In this document: positions 51,715 through 64,000 of the stretch, piece by piece
Numbering within the stretch: the stretch's first letter is position 1
Layout: each line of letters begins with the position of its first letter
Origin: Gorsachius magnificus
Lineage: Eukaryota > Chordata > Aves > Pelecaniformes > Ardeidae
Reading direction: 5' to 3'
DNA: 64,000 bases
Assembly: GCA_034008185.1 (NCBI GenBank)
Contig: CM067082.1
Coordinates: 104,837,311 to 104,901,310 of the forward strand
Made by a program: the position numbers and the translations under genes
The notes under the pieces: generated by a model
Told to the model about the DNA's origin: nothing
Databases searched by the model: none
What the model saw: the letters and a program-made list of their open reading frames with translations, nothing else

Positions 51715-54123
51715 CTTACATTAAACTGTTAGAGGAATAATCTATATAATGATTTTGACATCATGCAGTATTTGAAGGCAGAGCAGTAGAGGAGGATGGA
51801 AATGTGATCTATAGATACAAAATGGTTCTTCAAAGGCAAATGATATTCAGGAAGAACTGGTTTTACTGGTAGTGTGCTCAATAGTATCCAAACATAAAGA
51901 AAACAACAAACAAATATTATATGCTTTCATTTTAAAAGACTTGTGAGCATCACTCAGCATCATTCTGGCCAGCAGCATCTGCCGGCTCCCAATAATGTCA
52001 CAAATCATATTTCCTACTTCACATTTATTTATTCCACCATTATCACCTGTTACACCCACGTGTTACTGTGCTTTGCAAGCAACAGGCGTAAGCTCAAGCA
52101 AAAGCTGCTCACACGAAATTATGTCTCTGTCTAGGTGCCTGCATTTTGTTGCTGCCTTCCTACCTCTCACTACAGCCAAATGTAAGTTTGATTTTTCTGC
52201 AAGAGGTGCACATTACACAAGAAACCCCACCTCATGCTTTGCATGCCTGACCAGCATTGTTGGTGGGGTAGCAGACAAGCAGTACTTAGAAGAGAGCTGC
52301 TCATCCCAGAACTGAGAACAATTCTGTCTAGAAGCCTCCATGGCTTTGCTACCTGCAGGTACCACATGGTCCTCATCAACCAAAGGCTCATATCACAAAG
52401 AGGACCACAGAGGATGATATGAAGACAAATAATGAACCTTAATGAAGGTGAAGAATCATTGCCTGGGAAGTTATTGAAGAATGTAATGCAAAGGGAAAGG
52501 CTTTTCTGTGTTAAAAGACATGCTAATGGTCATTGCGCAGAGATACTGAAATATCAGATACAGAACAGCGTTGTATTTCCATATTGTATATATGGGTGAT
52601 TAATATTACACAGTAAGTAAAGGATTTCCCTAATATAAGGTTCAAGGACCCTTGAAGAATTTCAGGGTCCTCTGCAACCCTGAAGGCCCAGCAGAACTAA
52701 GATGACCTAGAAGTTCCCATCTTCATTTTTTGCTACTGTCAAAACTGTATCAGTTTGTACTCTTAAAATAAAAAAAGAGAGAGATCGTGTCTGTGCGAGC
52801 TTCCATTAAAATTTGTAGCTGTAGAAAATTTATTTCTTCTTCCTGAACACTGTTGCCAGCTCATTTAAGGACAACCCAGCTAACAGAAGTGCTTTCAATC
52901 CAGCATTTCAACTATGGATCCTTTTATATCTACAATGAAAGTAACAGTGTGCATCAGGTCTCAAAAATATGAGAGAGGAATGAGAACAACTTTATATCTC
53001 TCTAAAATTTTATATTGTGAAGGGAAGTTTGCATGCATGCATTGAAGGAAGAATGTGCACCCCCAGGACATTGCAGCTACCAGTGCATGCCAGATTGTCA
53101 CACCAACAAATCAATAGGAATCATAAAATGGAGAATTTCTGGCAAAATAACTAAGTGCTAGAGAACATAGTTCCCTATTCCATCACACATCAAACAAGGA
53201 GCCTAAAACAAGACCCATCTTAAACGATCCCATTACGTGTCCAGCAATCGCATCCAAAGTGTGACTACAGTTCAAGTACTTTCAGTGGAAAAAAAAGTAC
53301 AGTGACTTTTTCCAACAAAAAGAATCTGGAAAAAGGGGAAGAACCTGAATTATTCCAAACTGACTTCAGGCACTGCAGATAGTTGGCAGTGGAAGATCTT
53401 AATATGGGCCAAATCTTCCCTTGAGCTACACAGCTGCCTCTCTTGAGAGAGAGCAAAAAAATAACTGAAGATTAATCTGAACCTAAACCTCTGAGCCTGT
53501 AGCTTTATTCACAGGGTTAAACAAGGGGAGAGACTAGTCTTGTTTCCTTCCTGTTTCTCCAGTGAGATAAGCCATATATATTAAGAATTCCACTTAGAAG
53601 TAAGTTAAAGTTTTGACTGAATTATATGTCCGCCAAAAGACTCGATTACAATCATCCTGATCCTGCACACACACGTGGACTGCGTTCACCATTGGCTTTT
53701 GTACAGTAAAATGGGTTTTAACAGGGGCAGCAGTAACATCATCCTGGTCTCCCTGCCTTTTATCCAACACCTTAGCAGTCAGAGCATCCACTCACAATGT
53801 GTGAAACCCGGGATACTTCATTACTTCTCAGACGGTCAGTAGCATTTCAGTCCAATGTAATCCACATGGGCAATGCTCTGGGGGAGTCACAGACTTTTGG
53901 GAGGTCTGTATTAAACGTGCCCCCAGGCCTTCTCTCTTACCAAGCAAAACAAGACGAGGCATCTAAGTCTACTTTCATTTATATTTTTCAGGTTTATCTT
54001 TAACTTTAGAGGATACTTATTTACAGAAAAATAGATGTTTAGAATATTGTTTTCATCCGTCTAGCAAACATGAAAATACTGAGAGTTTCTTTGAAGAAAT
54101 AGGAGAAATCTTGTGAGTGTGAG
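51715..54123. other. Upstream stretch, nothing recognised
   Basis: Unique AT-leaning sequence with no clear repeat family or exon. Confidence 0.4.
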
Positions 54124-55140
54124 CAATGCCATTCTAGGTCAGGCAAAGGGTCCATCTCCAACAAAAGAGCGATGCCTACCAGCAGCAATAAGAGATGGCA
54201 TTTAGGGACAGCACATGAACCTGGGTGCTTCCTACAGGCCACTCTCCTTGTAATTCCCCAGCATCCACACTGTTACGTTAGGGATGTGGAGCCTACAGCC
54301 CTGCCTTTTTCCTTTCATTCCTCTTTCCAGACCTGCTATCCAACCGTCTGTCTAACCCCTTTCGTACCTGCTCATTTTACCTGTCTCAACAACCTCCTGT
54401 AGAAATAAATTTGAGAAGTTTATTACCTACTGTGGTCAAAAATACTTTGACTATTTTAAACCAATCTCCTACTAGTTTCAGTGAGCACTCCCTCATTCTG
54501 GTATTGCTGAATTTGCTGAATATCAGCTCTGCATTCACACTATTCCCTTAATATCATACACCTATGCTCATATCCTCTCACAGCTTTCTACTCTCCAAAG
54601 AGTCCTAGCCTTTTAATCTGTCCTTGTAGAGCAGATGCTCCAGCCCTTAGATCATTTTTGTTGTATATATAAACACACACAAATATATTTAACCCCACTA
54701 CACTTTTCTTGAGATACAGGGACCAGAAGTGCACAAAGGGCTGAAGACGTGGGTGCAAAGTTTTAAACAGTGGCAAAATGATGCCCTCTGGTCTTGTCCC
54801 CAGTACCCTTCCTGATGATGCCAAATTTGTTCCTGGCTTTTTGGCTGCCTCTGCACTTCAAACTAATGATTGCAGACACCTGTCTACAATGACTCCAAGA
54901 TCCCTCTCCTGAGCTGTAACCATCAGCGTCATGCTCAGTATTATACAAACGTGTCTTTGACTGTTTTTCCCTGAGTGCACAACCTTATGGTTGCTCGCAC
55001 TGAAGCTCACCTGACACTTTTTTGTCCACACACTTGGTTTAGTGAGGTGCTTCTGGAGTGTGTTGCTCTTGGGGTGGCACTCAACAACCAGCATCATCTG
55101 CAGACTTTGAGATTTGACTGTGCACTGCCTGCTCAAGGCC
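54124..55140 (-). mobile_element. Ancient CR1 LINE copy, frameshifted ORF2 remnant
   Basis: The plus strand begins AATGCCATTCTAGGTCAGGC, then AAAGGGTCCATCT. This is the reverse complement of the 3' end of old amniote CR1 elements (CATACTGGGTCAGACCAAAGGTCCATCT). On the minus strand, scattered frames preserve ORF2 C-terminal landmarks: QERDLGVIVD at about 54870-54910, GIIRK, then GIILPLFKTLHPRLQPFVHF and IKRLGLF. These lie in different frames, showing frameshifts. A short AT/CA simple repeat (about 54661-54690) interrupts it. The 5' boundary near 55140 is approximate. Such copies predate birds, being shared in style with turtle and crocodile genomes. Confidence 0.85.
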
Positions 55141-55596
55141 TTGAATTAATGCAGATCAATCAAATTCATGTAACAGACCTAATACTCTCTTCTAAAGGAA
55201 TGTTTTGGGGTTTTTTTACCGTGATGGGTCACTGAGTTACCCATATATTTTGTCATTCCTAAAACCACTTTGATAATTGCATGACATTACTGAGTGGATG
55301 TGGCCTTGGTCTGTTTAACAATTATCCTGTGTTTCAGAAAGTTGGGAGAGAAAGAGAAAGCACGTCAGTTGGTACAGTGACTTTTTTTTGTAAGTTTTAC
55401 ATTTAAGCATGTGCCAAGCTCCTTCAAACTGTTTTTCTAGGCTGAGATGGTTTCTCTTTGTAGCCTCTCTCCATCGCCTCTTGAATTTACAGTCTTGGGT
55501 TCCCGTCCAGCCATCTCTTCTCTTGCCAACAGAACTGTGTAAAGTGCACTCATGTTGTCGCTCATGCCACATCTCGATGCAAACTCAGTTCTGTTT

Positions 55597-55615
55597 CTGA
55601 TTTCAGTGAAATCAG
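55597..55615. repeat. Perfect 19-bp palindrome
   Basis: Arms CTGATTTCA and TGAAATCAG around a central G at 55606. Confidence 0.95.
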
Positions 55616-57691
55616 CTGAGAAAGTGAGATGGATTTTGGTGGAAAAACAAAGAAATGTATTTTCTCTGTGGAGCTGTAAGTCAATATACTAACAAAACAG
55701 CACAAACTGCTGGTGATTCAAGTGATAAATGTAGAATGGCATGAAAATGCAGCAGGATCCTGTTTCCATTAAATTCAGCAGTGAAACTTATATTTTACTT
55801 TGGTCAGGTGGACTCAGACTTCATTGCAGAGGTACAGTAAAACAACAAATCAATATAAAAGTTTTCTTCTTCCACTTAACCTGTCCGAAATAATACACTT
55901 TCCTGTAATATTCAATGCAGTAATGCAATTCCATACTGCTAGTTGGTCTTGAACAGATATCCGCCTCCTCCAAAGACGACTTTTGTTGACAATTTTTCAG
56001 CAAAAAAAATATTAGCTATTGTCAGATAGCACAACAAGAAGAAAGAATAAAAGAAAGCAGTTAATGTGTGCTGCTAAAACTGTCTGGAACTAACAATATT
56101 AAAAACGGGGAAAAAACACAGTTCACAAAAATACTGCAAGATTTGACAGAGGTAGATTTCTGAATGTTTGCTGGCCTGCAAAGTGCTGGGCTCAGTAAAA
56201 TCAGAGAAGCATTGCAGAAAGAGGGGCAAGGGGTACCCATGAGCTTAAAACCTTTCACTTTGAGTCTTGTCAAGTATCAATACTCCGGTTAGCTGAACAG
56301 ATTTATGTTTTCATTCTGCTAAGACCCTGACACTCTAACAGCACAAGTACCTTTAGACCTCTGCACAGTCTTGTCTCCATCTGTATCTGCCTGCTGACAG
56401 ATGATGTTCTTTGAGGCTGAGTTGTCTGTCTCGGATAACCACTAGAGATCATTCCTCTCATTGCAGTACTTCTGAATTAACTTTATTCTCTCAACACTCC
56501 AATTTTTTTTAAATGAGGAAGTATGAATCCACATATTTATAACTTGAATGTGAGTTAAAGTTGCAGGCTTTCAGATTTATGTCTTTTTTAATGCTTATTT
56601 CCTCAAATAAAGCAAACCAAAAGTTCATTGTGCACTAGAAGGTCCGCTGGAAGGAATAAAGCTGAAAATCTGGCCATATACTCAAATGCAACTATGCCAG
56701 CTTCTATTAGTTGAGGATCTGGTCCACATTCATTAATTAAACCGAATGAAATATGCTACCTATTATGCAGCTAAAACTTTCATTTATTTTATATGCAAAA
56801 ATAGAATTAATCTTGGAAAACAAATATTGATAAATATTTGGCTCTCTTACTGAGCACGTTGGAGGACCGTGCTGGCCTCGGCAGTCAGACTGATTCCATA
56901 CCACACCTCGTCTCCCAGCCCTCCCAGCTCTTCCCCTCTCTTTTTACACAAAGCCTTGTAATTACCCACCTTCTCCTGCCCTTCACAGGGCTGGGAACAC
57001 AGCTTAGAGTTTTATGACTGAAGCGTGCTCAGAGCAGAAAGCACTACAAGCTCTGTAACGCTATTAACAGTAACCAGATAGGCAGGAACATGTCAGTGTT
57101 GACCAACAATCCCATGCAGCCAAAAGTCTCCCCTTCCCACAGTTTCACATTAAAGAGGCTGGTTCAAACTCTATCCCGCATAAGCCTGTCCTCTTCCACA
57201 GAGCCCCAAGAGCCAGAACTGCTATAATTTGTCCTACTTGCTTCCAGACAATTAGGTCATCCATAATTTTGGATCATTTTATCTATAAAGTGAAATTGTT
57301 TTCCAAGGGCTTTTATCAGCAAGCTGGGAACATGCACAAAATGTCTCTCCTTTTGCTCTGTATCTGGACAAGACTTAAGCGGTGTCAGAGAAAAGAGCTT
57401 TCTGCACCCTCTTTGCAAGTGTTTACAACAAAGGCCTCTCCTCTGATGTTTTCAGAATACTGCACCATCCCGTTCCCTTCTTACCTCTTCATTCCACCTT
57501 TGAATTGTGTAGTACTGCATGCATATGTTTGCAGACACAGATAACAGTATAGGGTATTAATTTTGTATTTGAAATGTCAGGCCTATCAGGTGTTTTCATA
57601 TAGCAGACAGAGAAGCTGTCCTGGATATTTTTTACTTGCAGTGACAAAAGAAACAAATAAAAATGTGAAAATTTGGGATTTTCTTAAAAGC

Positions 57692-57709
57692 AAAAAAAAA
57701 AAAAAAAAA
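57692..57709. repeat. A18 homopolymer
   Basis: Eighteen A in a row in an A-rich neighbourhood, with an AATAAA about 40 bases upstream. No retrotransposed body was recognised before it. Confidence 0.9.
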
Positions 57710-60700
57710 GAAAAAACAATCCAGGAGAACTAGAATAAAAGCTAAGTATTTTAACCCAGCTAGCAGCAAGTCCAGGGTTTCAGCTGACTACAAAATGGCT
57801 ACTTTCACAATGCTTACTGTTTGCCAAATATGAAGCAACGGCTAATAGAAAGAGATTCTGGCAACAAAGGTTCTGAAATTGTTCAATAAAACTATTAATT
57901 ACTCACTAATTACTGCTGAGTCTCCTTAATGACTAGAATAATACACAAAATGGCTTTTCTGTGAGAAGGGTTCAGCTCTCACCTTGTAGAATGCTTGAGA
58001 AAAAAAGTGGTCCAAGTTCACAAAGCTGAATTAATAATTCTTAGTGTTATGGTTCATTGCTAAAACTAGGATGCAGTTTAAGACAGGGCTGCTTCTTGGT
58101 TTTAGTTTATCATTCTGTTAAACAGTATACTGGCATAACATTATTTTTGTAGTAGAAGAGGAAAGTAAAGCCATGAGAACGCCAGGGATGAAAAGGGAGT
58201 CAACACCAGCTATACTTCACAGGGAAAATGGTATTTCAGAAGTGGAGAGCACAAGTTCTATGATCTTGAATATGACTTTGGCTCATTTTCATAGAGTTTT
58301 CTGTTACAGTGCATCCAGTTTCTTAGCAGAAAATGCAGAAATTCAAGCAAAATAATCTTTCATACTGAAAAGCTACTTAATTTCTCCTGACCCCATAGCA
58401 AAATTGGATGAGTTCTCAAAAGTTTAAGCGATGCAAAATTAGAGAGTGATTTAGAGTATGTAAAGCAGAAAAAATGCATTCCAATAGCTGACTGATAAGC
58501 CTCGGTCACCTAAATAAGCCTGTAAAATGAAATGTGTTAAAATGTAAATGCTTTTGATGTATTTTCTTTCAGCACGTGCGCTCATGTATCTTTGGGTCAT
58601 GTAGATGCTCTAGTAAAACTGAATCGCAGTGATAAATACAGTTTTCCATTCACTGTTTCCAGATTTCAGGAACAACTTTCTCGAGCAGCTTGCCTCCATT
58701 GCTTGAACTCATGACAAATCTTAAAGACTTAATGACTATGCATTTAGAATTAAAAAAAAGAAAAAAATCCCTGACAGTAACAGCCATATTATTTTTATGA
58801 ATATTTATTTTAATATAGCATCCAGGAATGTCACTGATAGCCCAGGACACTTATCTGCTGTGCAAATGCAGAACAAAGGAATTTAGACACTTCAAGATAA
58901 TACAGTCCTCCATGGTAGGGTATTCGTCTTTGCGTGTGGCTTGTTGATACAGATGAGAGCAGACCCCACACTTTCAAACACCAAAGCTATTTTCCTCCAA
59001 CGCAACCATGCTTGCTCACAGGCAGCACCCACCCCCTGTGCCTCACCATCCAAGTTCTTCAACAAAACACGCTTCAGGCTGGTGACATCTCCCATCAGAA
59101 CTGTAACTCCACGTACCTTTTCACTCCACTAGAAACCTGTCAGGTTTTTTGACACGTATCAAGTCAGACTCCATGGCTGACCTCAAATGTCCATAGAAAG
59201 AAGGGGATGAACACTTTCTCCCATGATTTCTACAGGGAGCGATAACTCACTGTCTTGATGAATATTGTATGATGGAACCTGTTTTATTTGAATTTCAGGA
59301 GGATATTGGGGGGTTTATTCCTTTCCAGATTTTTAGGGGGATGCTAGAGGGGACTGTAATCCATGTTACTTAGCTGTCATGGTTAAAAGGGGGAAGTAAG
59401 AAAGCTGATTGCTGAAAGATGACTTCTGTTTCTTGCAAAGTAGCAAAGGGAACACAACGTATCATGCATCAAGCACCATACAAACTGAAGTCAATCTGTT
59501 TTGCTGAAGGTTTAGATTATTATTTTTTTTTTTTTTTTAAACAGAAAGATTTGAAGAGTCCACAGCTTGTGGTTAATCAAGAGCTGTGTGATGCTGCATC
59601 TCCAAGCCTAATCTAAGAGCTGTCTCAGGGATGGCCTGGTAAAGCTGTTACAAGACTACAAGCTAGAAAGCATTTCTCATCTACTTGTGTGGCGCAGCGT
59701 GCCTGTTTGTAAAATGCCCAGTCCTGTCCATCACCTTGAGACATACAACACAATTAATTTTTATTAACTGGATTCAAAACAGAAATGCTGATTGCCATTA
59801 ATTTTGCCTGCAACGTGCATTTCAAAAAGGAATTCAGTTGTCAATCAGTACAGACTAATGCACCTTTAAAAACACAGCCCAGATCCCAAACCAGTAACAA
59901 ATTTTCTTTTGTCTCTTGTGCTACATCAGTGTCATAGCTCAGCAAGTCTAGCTACTGAGAGCTTTTTTATCTCCTGCTCCTAGCATCACTCTGTCAGATT
60001 TGCTTATAGCAGTTAACTTGCCTCCTCTGCGCTCTACAGAATTATACCACTAGTAACCAGACAGCGGTCAGAAGGACTCAAGTCCAGCTGCCTTGACAAT
60101 TATTCTCCAGGATGGAAGAAGCAAGAAGGAAGATGCTATTTCTGCAGGTATCTATAACACCCGGGGGGGGAGTTGCAGCTGTCTTTTTCATCTTGCATAG
60201 CTTTTTTAACTTTCTGCTGTTACTAACATTAAGCAATCTGTTCACAAACTGGGGAGAGAGTAACCCAATGTAGAGCTCTTGCCATCACCAGGTTGCTCGC
60301 TCAGATAGTCCTCTGTTTACTCCGCCGAGTTAAGGCAAGCCCGGCCTTCAAGGAGCTTACAAGAGAAAAGCCCCTTGTGACGAACTTTGTGGGGCTGGCT
60401 ACTTGTGTGCCAGAGGACCACCAGGTGCAAAGGGGAAGAAGGCCAAGGGACAACATAACATAAACAGCACTTTATGAATATGCCTTAAAGGCGTCACAGT
60501 GATCTGTTTGCTTCTTATGTTGCAAACCTAATCGTTACAGCCATAACTCAACACCAAGACGTGAATGGGGCTTGAGTAGCCTTCTACTGTCGACTTCTTC
60601 ACCCTTTCCAGGGCTGCTTGTAACCAAAAGGCAATCTGACTACACAGGCATCTGTGACTCCCCAGCACTGGGTTAGACCAGGGGCTGCTGATTAAACTAA

Positions 60701-63012
60701 CAGGTCCATGATCATGACTCCGATACAGTAGTTTGACCCGTTATTTAGTAAGTGACAATATTGAAGACCTGTCTACATAGACACATGATTTTAAAGCTTT
60801 TGTTGGGAACTCAGAAAATCAATGCTATACAAATTTTTAAAAATCACTTAAAAATCACTCTAAAGACACTTAAGAATCAATTCCATAAAAAACAGAATTA
60901 ATCTGTAAAAGAATAATAGTGTATCTCATTTACTAAAATTATTAGCTGGAATAGCACATCAGCCAGCGTTCAGGGAATGGAATGTGATGAAATCTGTTAT
61001 TATAGAGTTGACAAAAAGTTGTGGGAAACCATAAAAGAGAGTATATGTACCTATTAAAAATGGGGTGCAGCTTGATAAAAATCAGACATAGATAAATATT
61101 TTATTTCCAGCAAAACTTCCTCAGCAAAGCATTTTAGACTGAAGACACCGGAAACAAAAATATTTAAGAGACTCAGAGCTGAGCCCAGACTTATCTTTCC
61201 CTTTTGTAAATTTTTAGAGGCAGTTATTTTTAGCCATTGTGGGTGTAAAAATTATGTTATACAAGATGCATTGAGATACAGCTTCTTTACTTTGTGGAAA
61301 AAAGGATCGCATGTAAAGTTTTCACTTCCAGTAAAGCCCATCACAGGTGTCAGAAAGATGCATAGAATGAGTTAGTATTTCAATACCACCTTCAAATGCT
61401 TCAAAGTTACGTGCGTTTATCTTTGGAGCAAGTCTCATGAGCTCTGCCTCTAGCCTCTGACCCCCACCGACATTAGATATTCCCAGGACTCAACCTTAAG
61501 AAAGATGACTGGCTGTGACACAAAGTGGAAATTCACAAACAGGGATTAATTTTTCTTGTGTAAGCAAAAGAGATAACATAAGAGGAATATGAAGCATTGA
61601 AATAGAATGCAGTGTAAGGGCAACAACAGTTTAAAAGTTTCAAAATTGCCTGTTTCTTTTCAGTTGCTACTCAGCATGACAAAGAAAGGAGCTTTCTGCT
61701 GATGCCTGCTCAACACCTCCAAGGTCTGAACAGATGCAGCAGTTGCCAAAGCTCTGCAAGAATCAAGCTAAAGGATCACTACCTGTTGAGTATATTTTTT
61801 AAATTCCTACTAAAGATTGCAACGTTACTATGAAAAACACTGGCCCCTGGCATCAGGCCCTTATGGTGCAAGTTCTGGACAGACATGAAAAACACAGCTA
61901 AGCCAAAACCACTGAAAATATATCTAACCCTAGTACAACACAGGGGGTAAATGCTGGCTTTCAGTGATGACTGAGTGGCGACTCCCTCCGGTACAGGGAG
62001 GTTTCATTGCAGCGCCACAGATTTCCAATTTCTGTTCCAATACAGCAACATTCCTGAATGAAATGACCTCTAGCACTCTCCTACCCCTCTCCAGCTCCCT
62101 CAATTAACGCACAGCTGCTGAAAAGTGGTCTTGAGCATGTCAGTGCACCGAGGTAGAAGAACTAGATGTTTCAAAGGACAAATAGGTACCTAAATATCTT
62201 TAATTATCCAGACATTAGTGGGTAGTAAGAGCTTCAGGAAACAGCACAGCTCCTACTGGAATTCCTGGATCATAATTAACTTCCAGTTCCCAGGGAGGTG
62301 GCTTGTGGAGTCTAATCTTGCAAATAGAAAACTAGGTGGGAGTGTAAATTCACAGTATAAATAGGCTGGTTTAGAAACCAGAATGAGGGAGAACAACATG
62401 AATGGTATATCAAACTTGCATCAACCATTCTCGTTTTAAGAAATAAAACTGAACTCTTGAAAACAGCCTGCTGGGGCCCTGAGGCCAGGGAGTCCATGTG
62501 AGGTACAGCACATGAGGGAGTGCACCCGTTTACATCCACATTTTGTTTCCAGGAGTTGGAGTAAAAGGCTGTTTTAGTGCCACACTTCAACATAACTCCA
62601 GCCCAGCCTGCCAAGGAAGCAGTGCCAAAGCTATCCTGCTGCAGTCACAGCGACCATGGTGGGTGGTAGCAGCTCCCGATACCTCCCTTACCCCAGATGT
62701 CCTTCCCCCCAGCCTGGCTCACCATGATCCTGTCGTTCTTTAACTTCGTTTCCAGTCCAGTTCAGCGCTCTACACTAATCGCAAGTGACAGATGGAAGCT
62801 GCAATACATCTCCAGCTCCAGATCATTAAATAAGATGACCCGTATTTCCTGCCGTAATCAGATATTGCTGCAGGTTACCTCTGCCTCATCTAAACCAGGA
62901 CTGGCAGAAGGACTTCTATGGTCATGGAGGGGATTTCGTTTGTTTCTTTCCAAGTTTCAGTTCAAATCAGGAGTACTCATATTTCATCCTTGTGCTATGT
63001 TGAAGTGTTAAT

Positions 63013-63303
63013 GTGCAAAAAACTGAGAAGCATATATCCTCTAACTGCAATAATCTTAAGAGAAAAAAATTTGGGGTGACACGTGTTTTTCAAGAGTACA
63101 TAAAACACTGCATCTACTGTCAGGAAGAAGTAAATGTTAAGACTCAAAGGAAGAAGGTGACTTTCAAGAAGAAAGCATTACTAGCAGATGAAGAAGATGG
63201 CCTTGACGTTTTGGTGGACCTCCCTGCCCCACAAGATCAAGATCACTTGTCTAAGGTTATAAAAGTTTTGCTTAGTTGGAAAACAAATCAGGGGAATTTG
63301 TAA
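63013..63303 (+). other. Unrecognised 96-codon ORF, possible exon or pseudogene
   Basis: The frame opens at ATG 63013 and closes at TAA 63301-63303. The predicted peptide is hydrophilic and lysine-rich, with CIYCQEE, then a basic RKKVTFKKK, then an acidic LADEEDGLDVLVDL. KVTF fits the RVxF pattern used to dock protein phosphatase 1, but such short motifs arise by chance. No family was recognised. The ORF contains few CpGs and no other support, so a pseudogene or chance frame is as likely as a real exon. Confidence 0.2.
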
Positions 63304-64000
63304 TTGAAACAAATGTGCAGACTGCTAAACAAGGAAGGAAAGGGTGCTACTACCTGTGCTCCTTTGCTCTCTCCTTGCCTTTCAACCTTGCTGCCGGGGG
63401 GGGGGGGGGGGGGGATGGAAGACCTTTTTAATTTTCCCCCCCCACAAGGGTTTAAAAACCTGCCTTCAGTGACTACCACTGTGGTTGATACCGCAAATGG
63501 CTTTTCCCTCAGCCTCTCCCATCGTGGTTATTCTGCTTTGTGATAAATACTTGAATAATCCTTGCAGTGGGGCCCAAAAGCCATGCGGCTCCATCCCAGG
63601 GATGTTCCCTGACCACCAGCACGAAGACTCTTCTCCCTTGTCTTACTGCAGACTTGTTATATCTGCCCATCTGGTTTGGCAAATCTGGACGTATAGAAGG
63701 AAATTAGGGAGGTGAGAGGATGGAACTGGGTAACAAAATGGGGGAGAATCAGGTGACATCAACATTTATGAAATACTTGCTTCCTTTTTGCTTTTCCTCA
63801 CACATATTCACCCAGTTTGATGAGATTCAAAACCAGATTTGCAAATAGCTTAAGACTGACAAAGTCTGCATCTAAGGGCAGGTTGTTCACCCCAAAAAAC
63901 CTGTTCAGTCTTCATCCTGAACTTTAATCCCAGCTCTGACATAAAGTCCCCATATGGCCTTTTTTAATCATATGGGCATCTTTGAGGAAATAAGCGCAGA
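63304..64000. other. Window end with long G and C runs, no gene
   Basis: Contains G19 (63396-63414) and C8 (63436-63443). ORFs here run through the G run and are not credible. Confidence 0.5.
63396..63414. repeat. G19 homopolymer
   Basis: Nineteen consecutive G, followed 21 bases later by eight C. It can form a hairpin or quadruplex and is a likely place for sequencing-length error. Confidence 0.95.

Larger units (their letters stand above)
55141..63012. other. Upstream stretch, simple repeats only
   Basis: Unique AT-leaning sequence. It includes a 19-bp palindrome (55597-55615), A18 at 57692-57709, T16 at 59523-59538 and G8 near 60163-60170. No gene was recognised. Confidence 0.4.

Noticed and set aside
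54858..55136. 92-codon minus ORF as a host gene
   Set aside because: It contains the CR1 motif QERDLGVIVD and belongs to the ancient, frameshifted CR1 copy.
57650..57709. Processed pseudogene ending in AATAAA and A18
   Set aside because: The upstream kilobase shows no long or broken recognisable coding frame and no target-site duplication was found.
63304..63543. Plus-strand ORF with a Gly run
   Set aside because: The Gly run is just the G19 homopolymer. The frame depends on an unreliable run length.
1..64000. Prokaryotic features, CRISPR arrays, rRNA and tRNA genes
   Set aside because: No regularly spaced repeats, no tRNA A/B-box plus cloverleaf pattern and no rRNA-like sequence were noticed. 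The sequence is vertebrate in character.

Overview
This window is nuclear DNA from a bird, and almost all of it is non-coding. The bird assignment rests on three kinds of repeat. Two 5'-truncated CR1 LINE copies end in the ATTCTATGATTCT-type 3' tail typical of birds. There is also a degraded, much older amniote CR1. The third is a 583-bp solo LTR of an endogenous retrovirus family that I know from neoavian genomes, with TG...CA ends and a TACCA target duplication. There is no dense gene packing, no operon structure and no long ORF, so prokaryotic features are absent.

The one confidently recognised gene is PDE1C (calcium/calmodulin-dependent cyclic-nucleotide phosphodiesterase 1C), on the minus strand. 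Its first coding exon lies at 29344-29444. It encodes 33 complete codons plus two bases, begins MESPTKEIEEFESNSL and ends in the start of the calmodulin-binding helix (QIEKIWLRLRG). It has an in-frame stop just upstream, a good Kozak context and a GTAAGT splice donor. Around and upstream of it (about 29445-30345) is a CpG-rich block that reads as a promoter island. Inside the block, a GTAAGT donor at 30031-30036 marks a likely non-coding 5' exon on the same strand.

Layout: positions 1-29343 are best read as the start of the long first coding intron of PDE1C. I could not find exon 2 there. This part holds simple repeats, a CR1 tail fragment, several badly decayed MIR-like or amniote-wide repeat remnants, and one locally GC-raised patch (25735-26060). 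Positions 29344-30345 are the PDE1C 5' end. Positions 30346-64000 are upstream of this promoter (intergenic, or intronic to a longer PDE1C isoform). They contain CR1 copies at 31248-31582, 46349-46975 and 54124-55140 and the solo LTR at 51127-51709, all on the minus strand like PDE1C. They also hold two short coding-like segments that I do not recognise (48758-48873 minus and 63013-63303 plus).

I found no evidence for a new multi-gene system. The points most worth following up are the PDE1C 5'-end structure, the solo LTR as a possible sense-oriented alternative promoter, the two unexplained coding-like segments, and a perfect 23-bp palindrome at 35830-35852.
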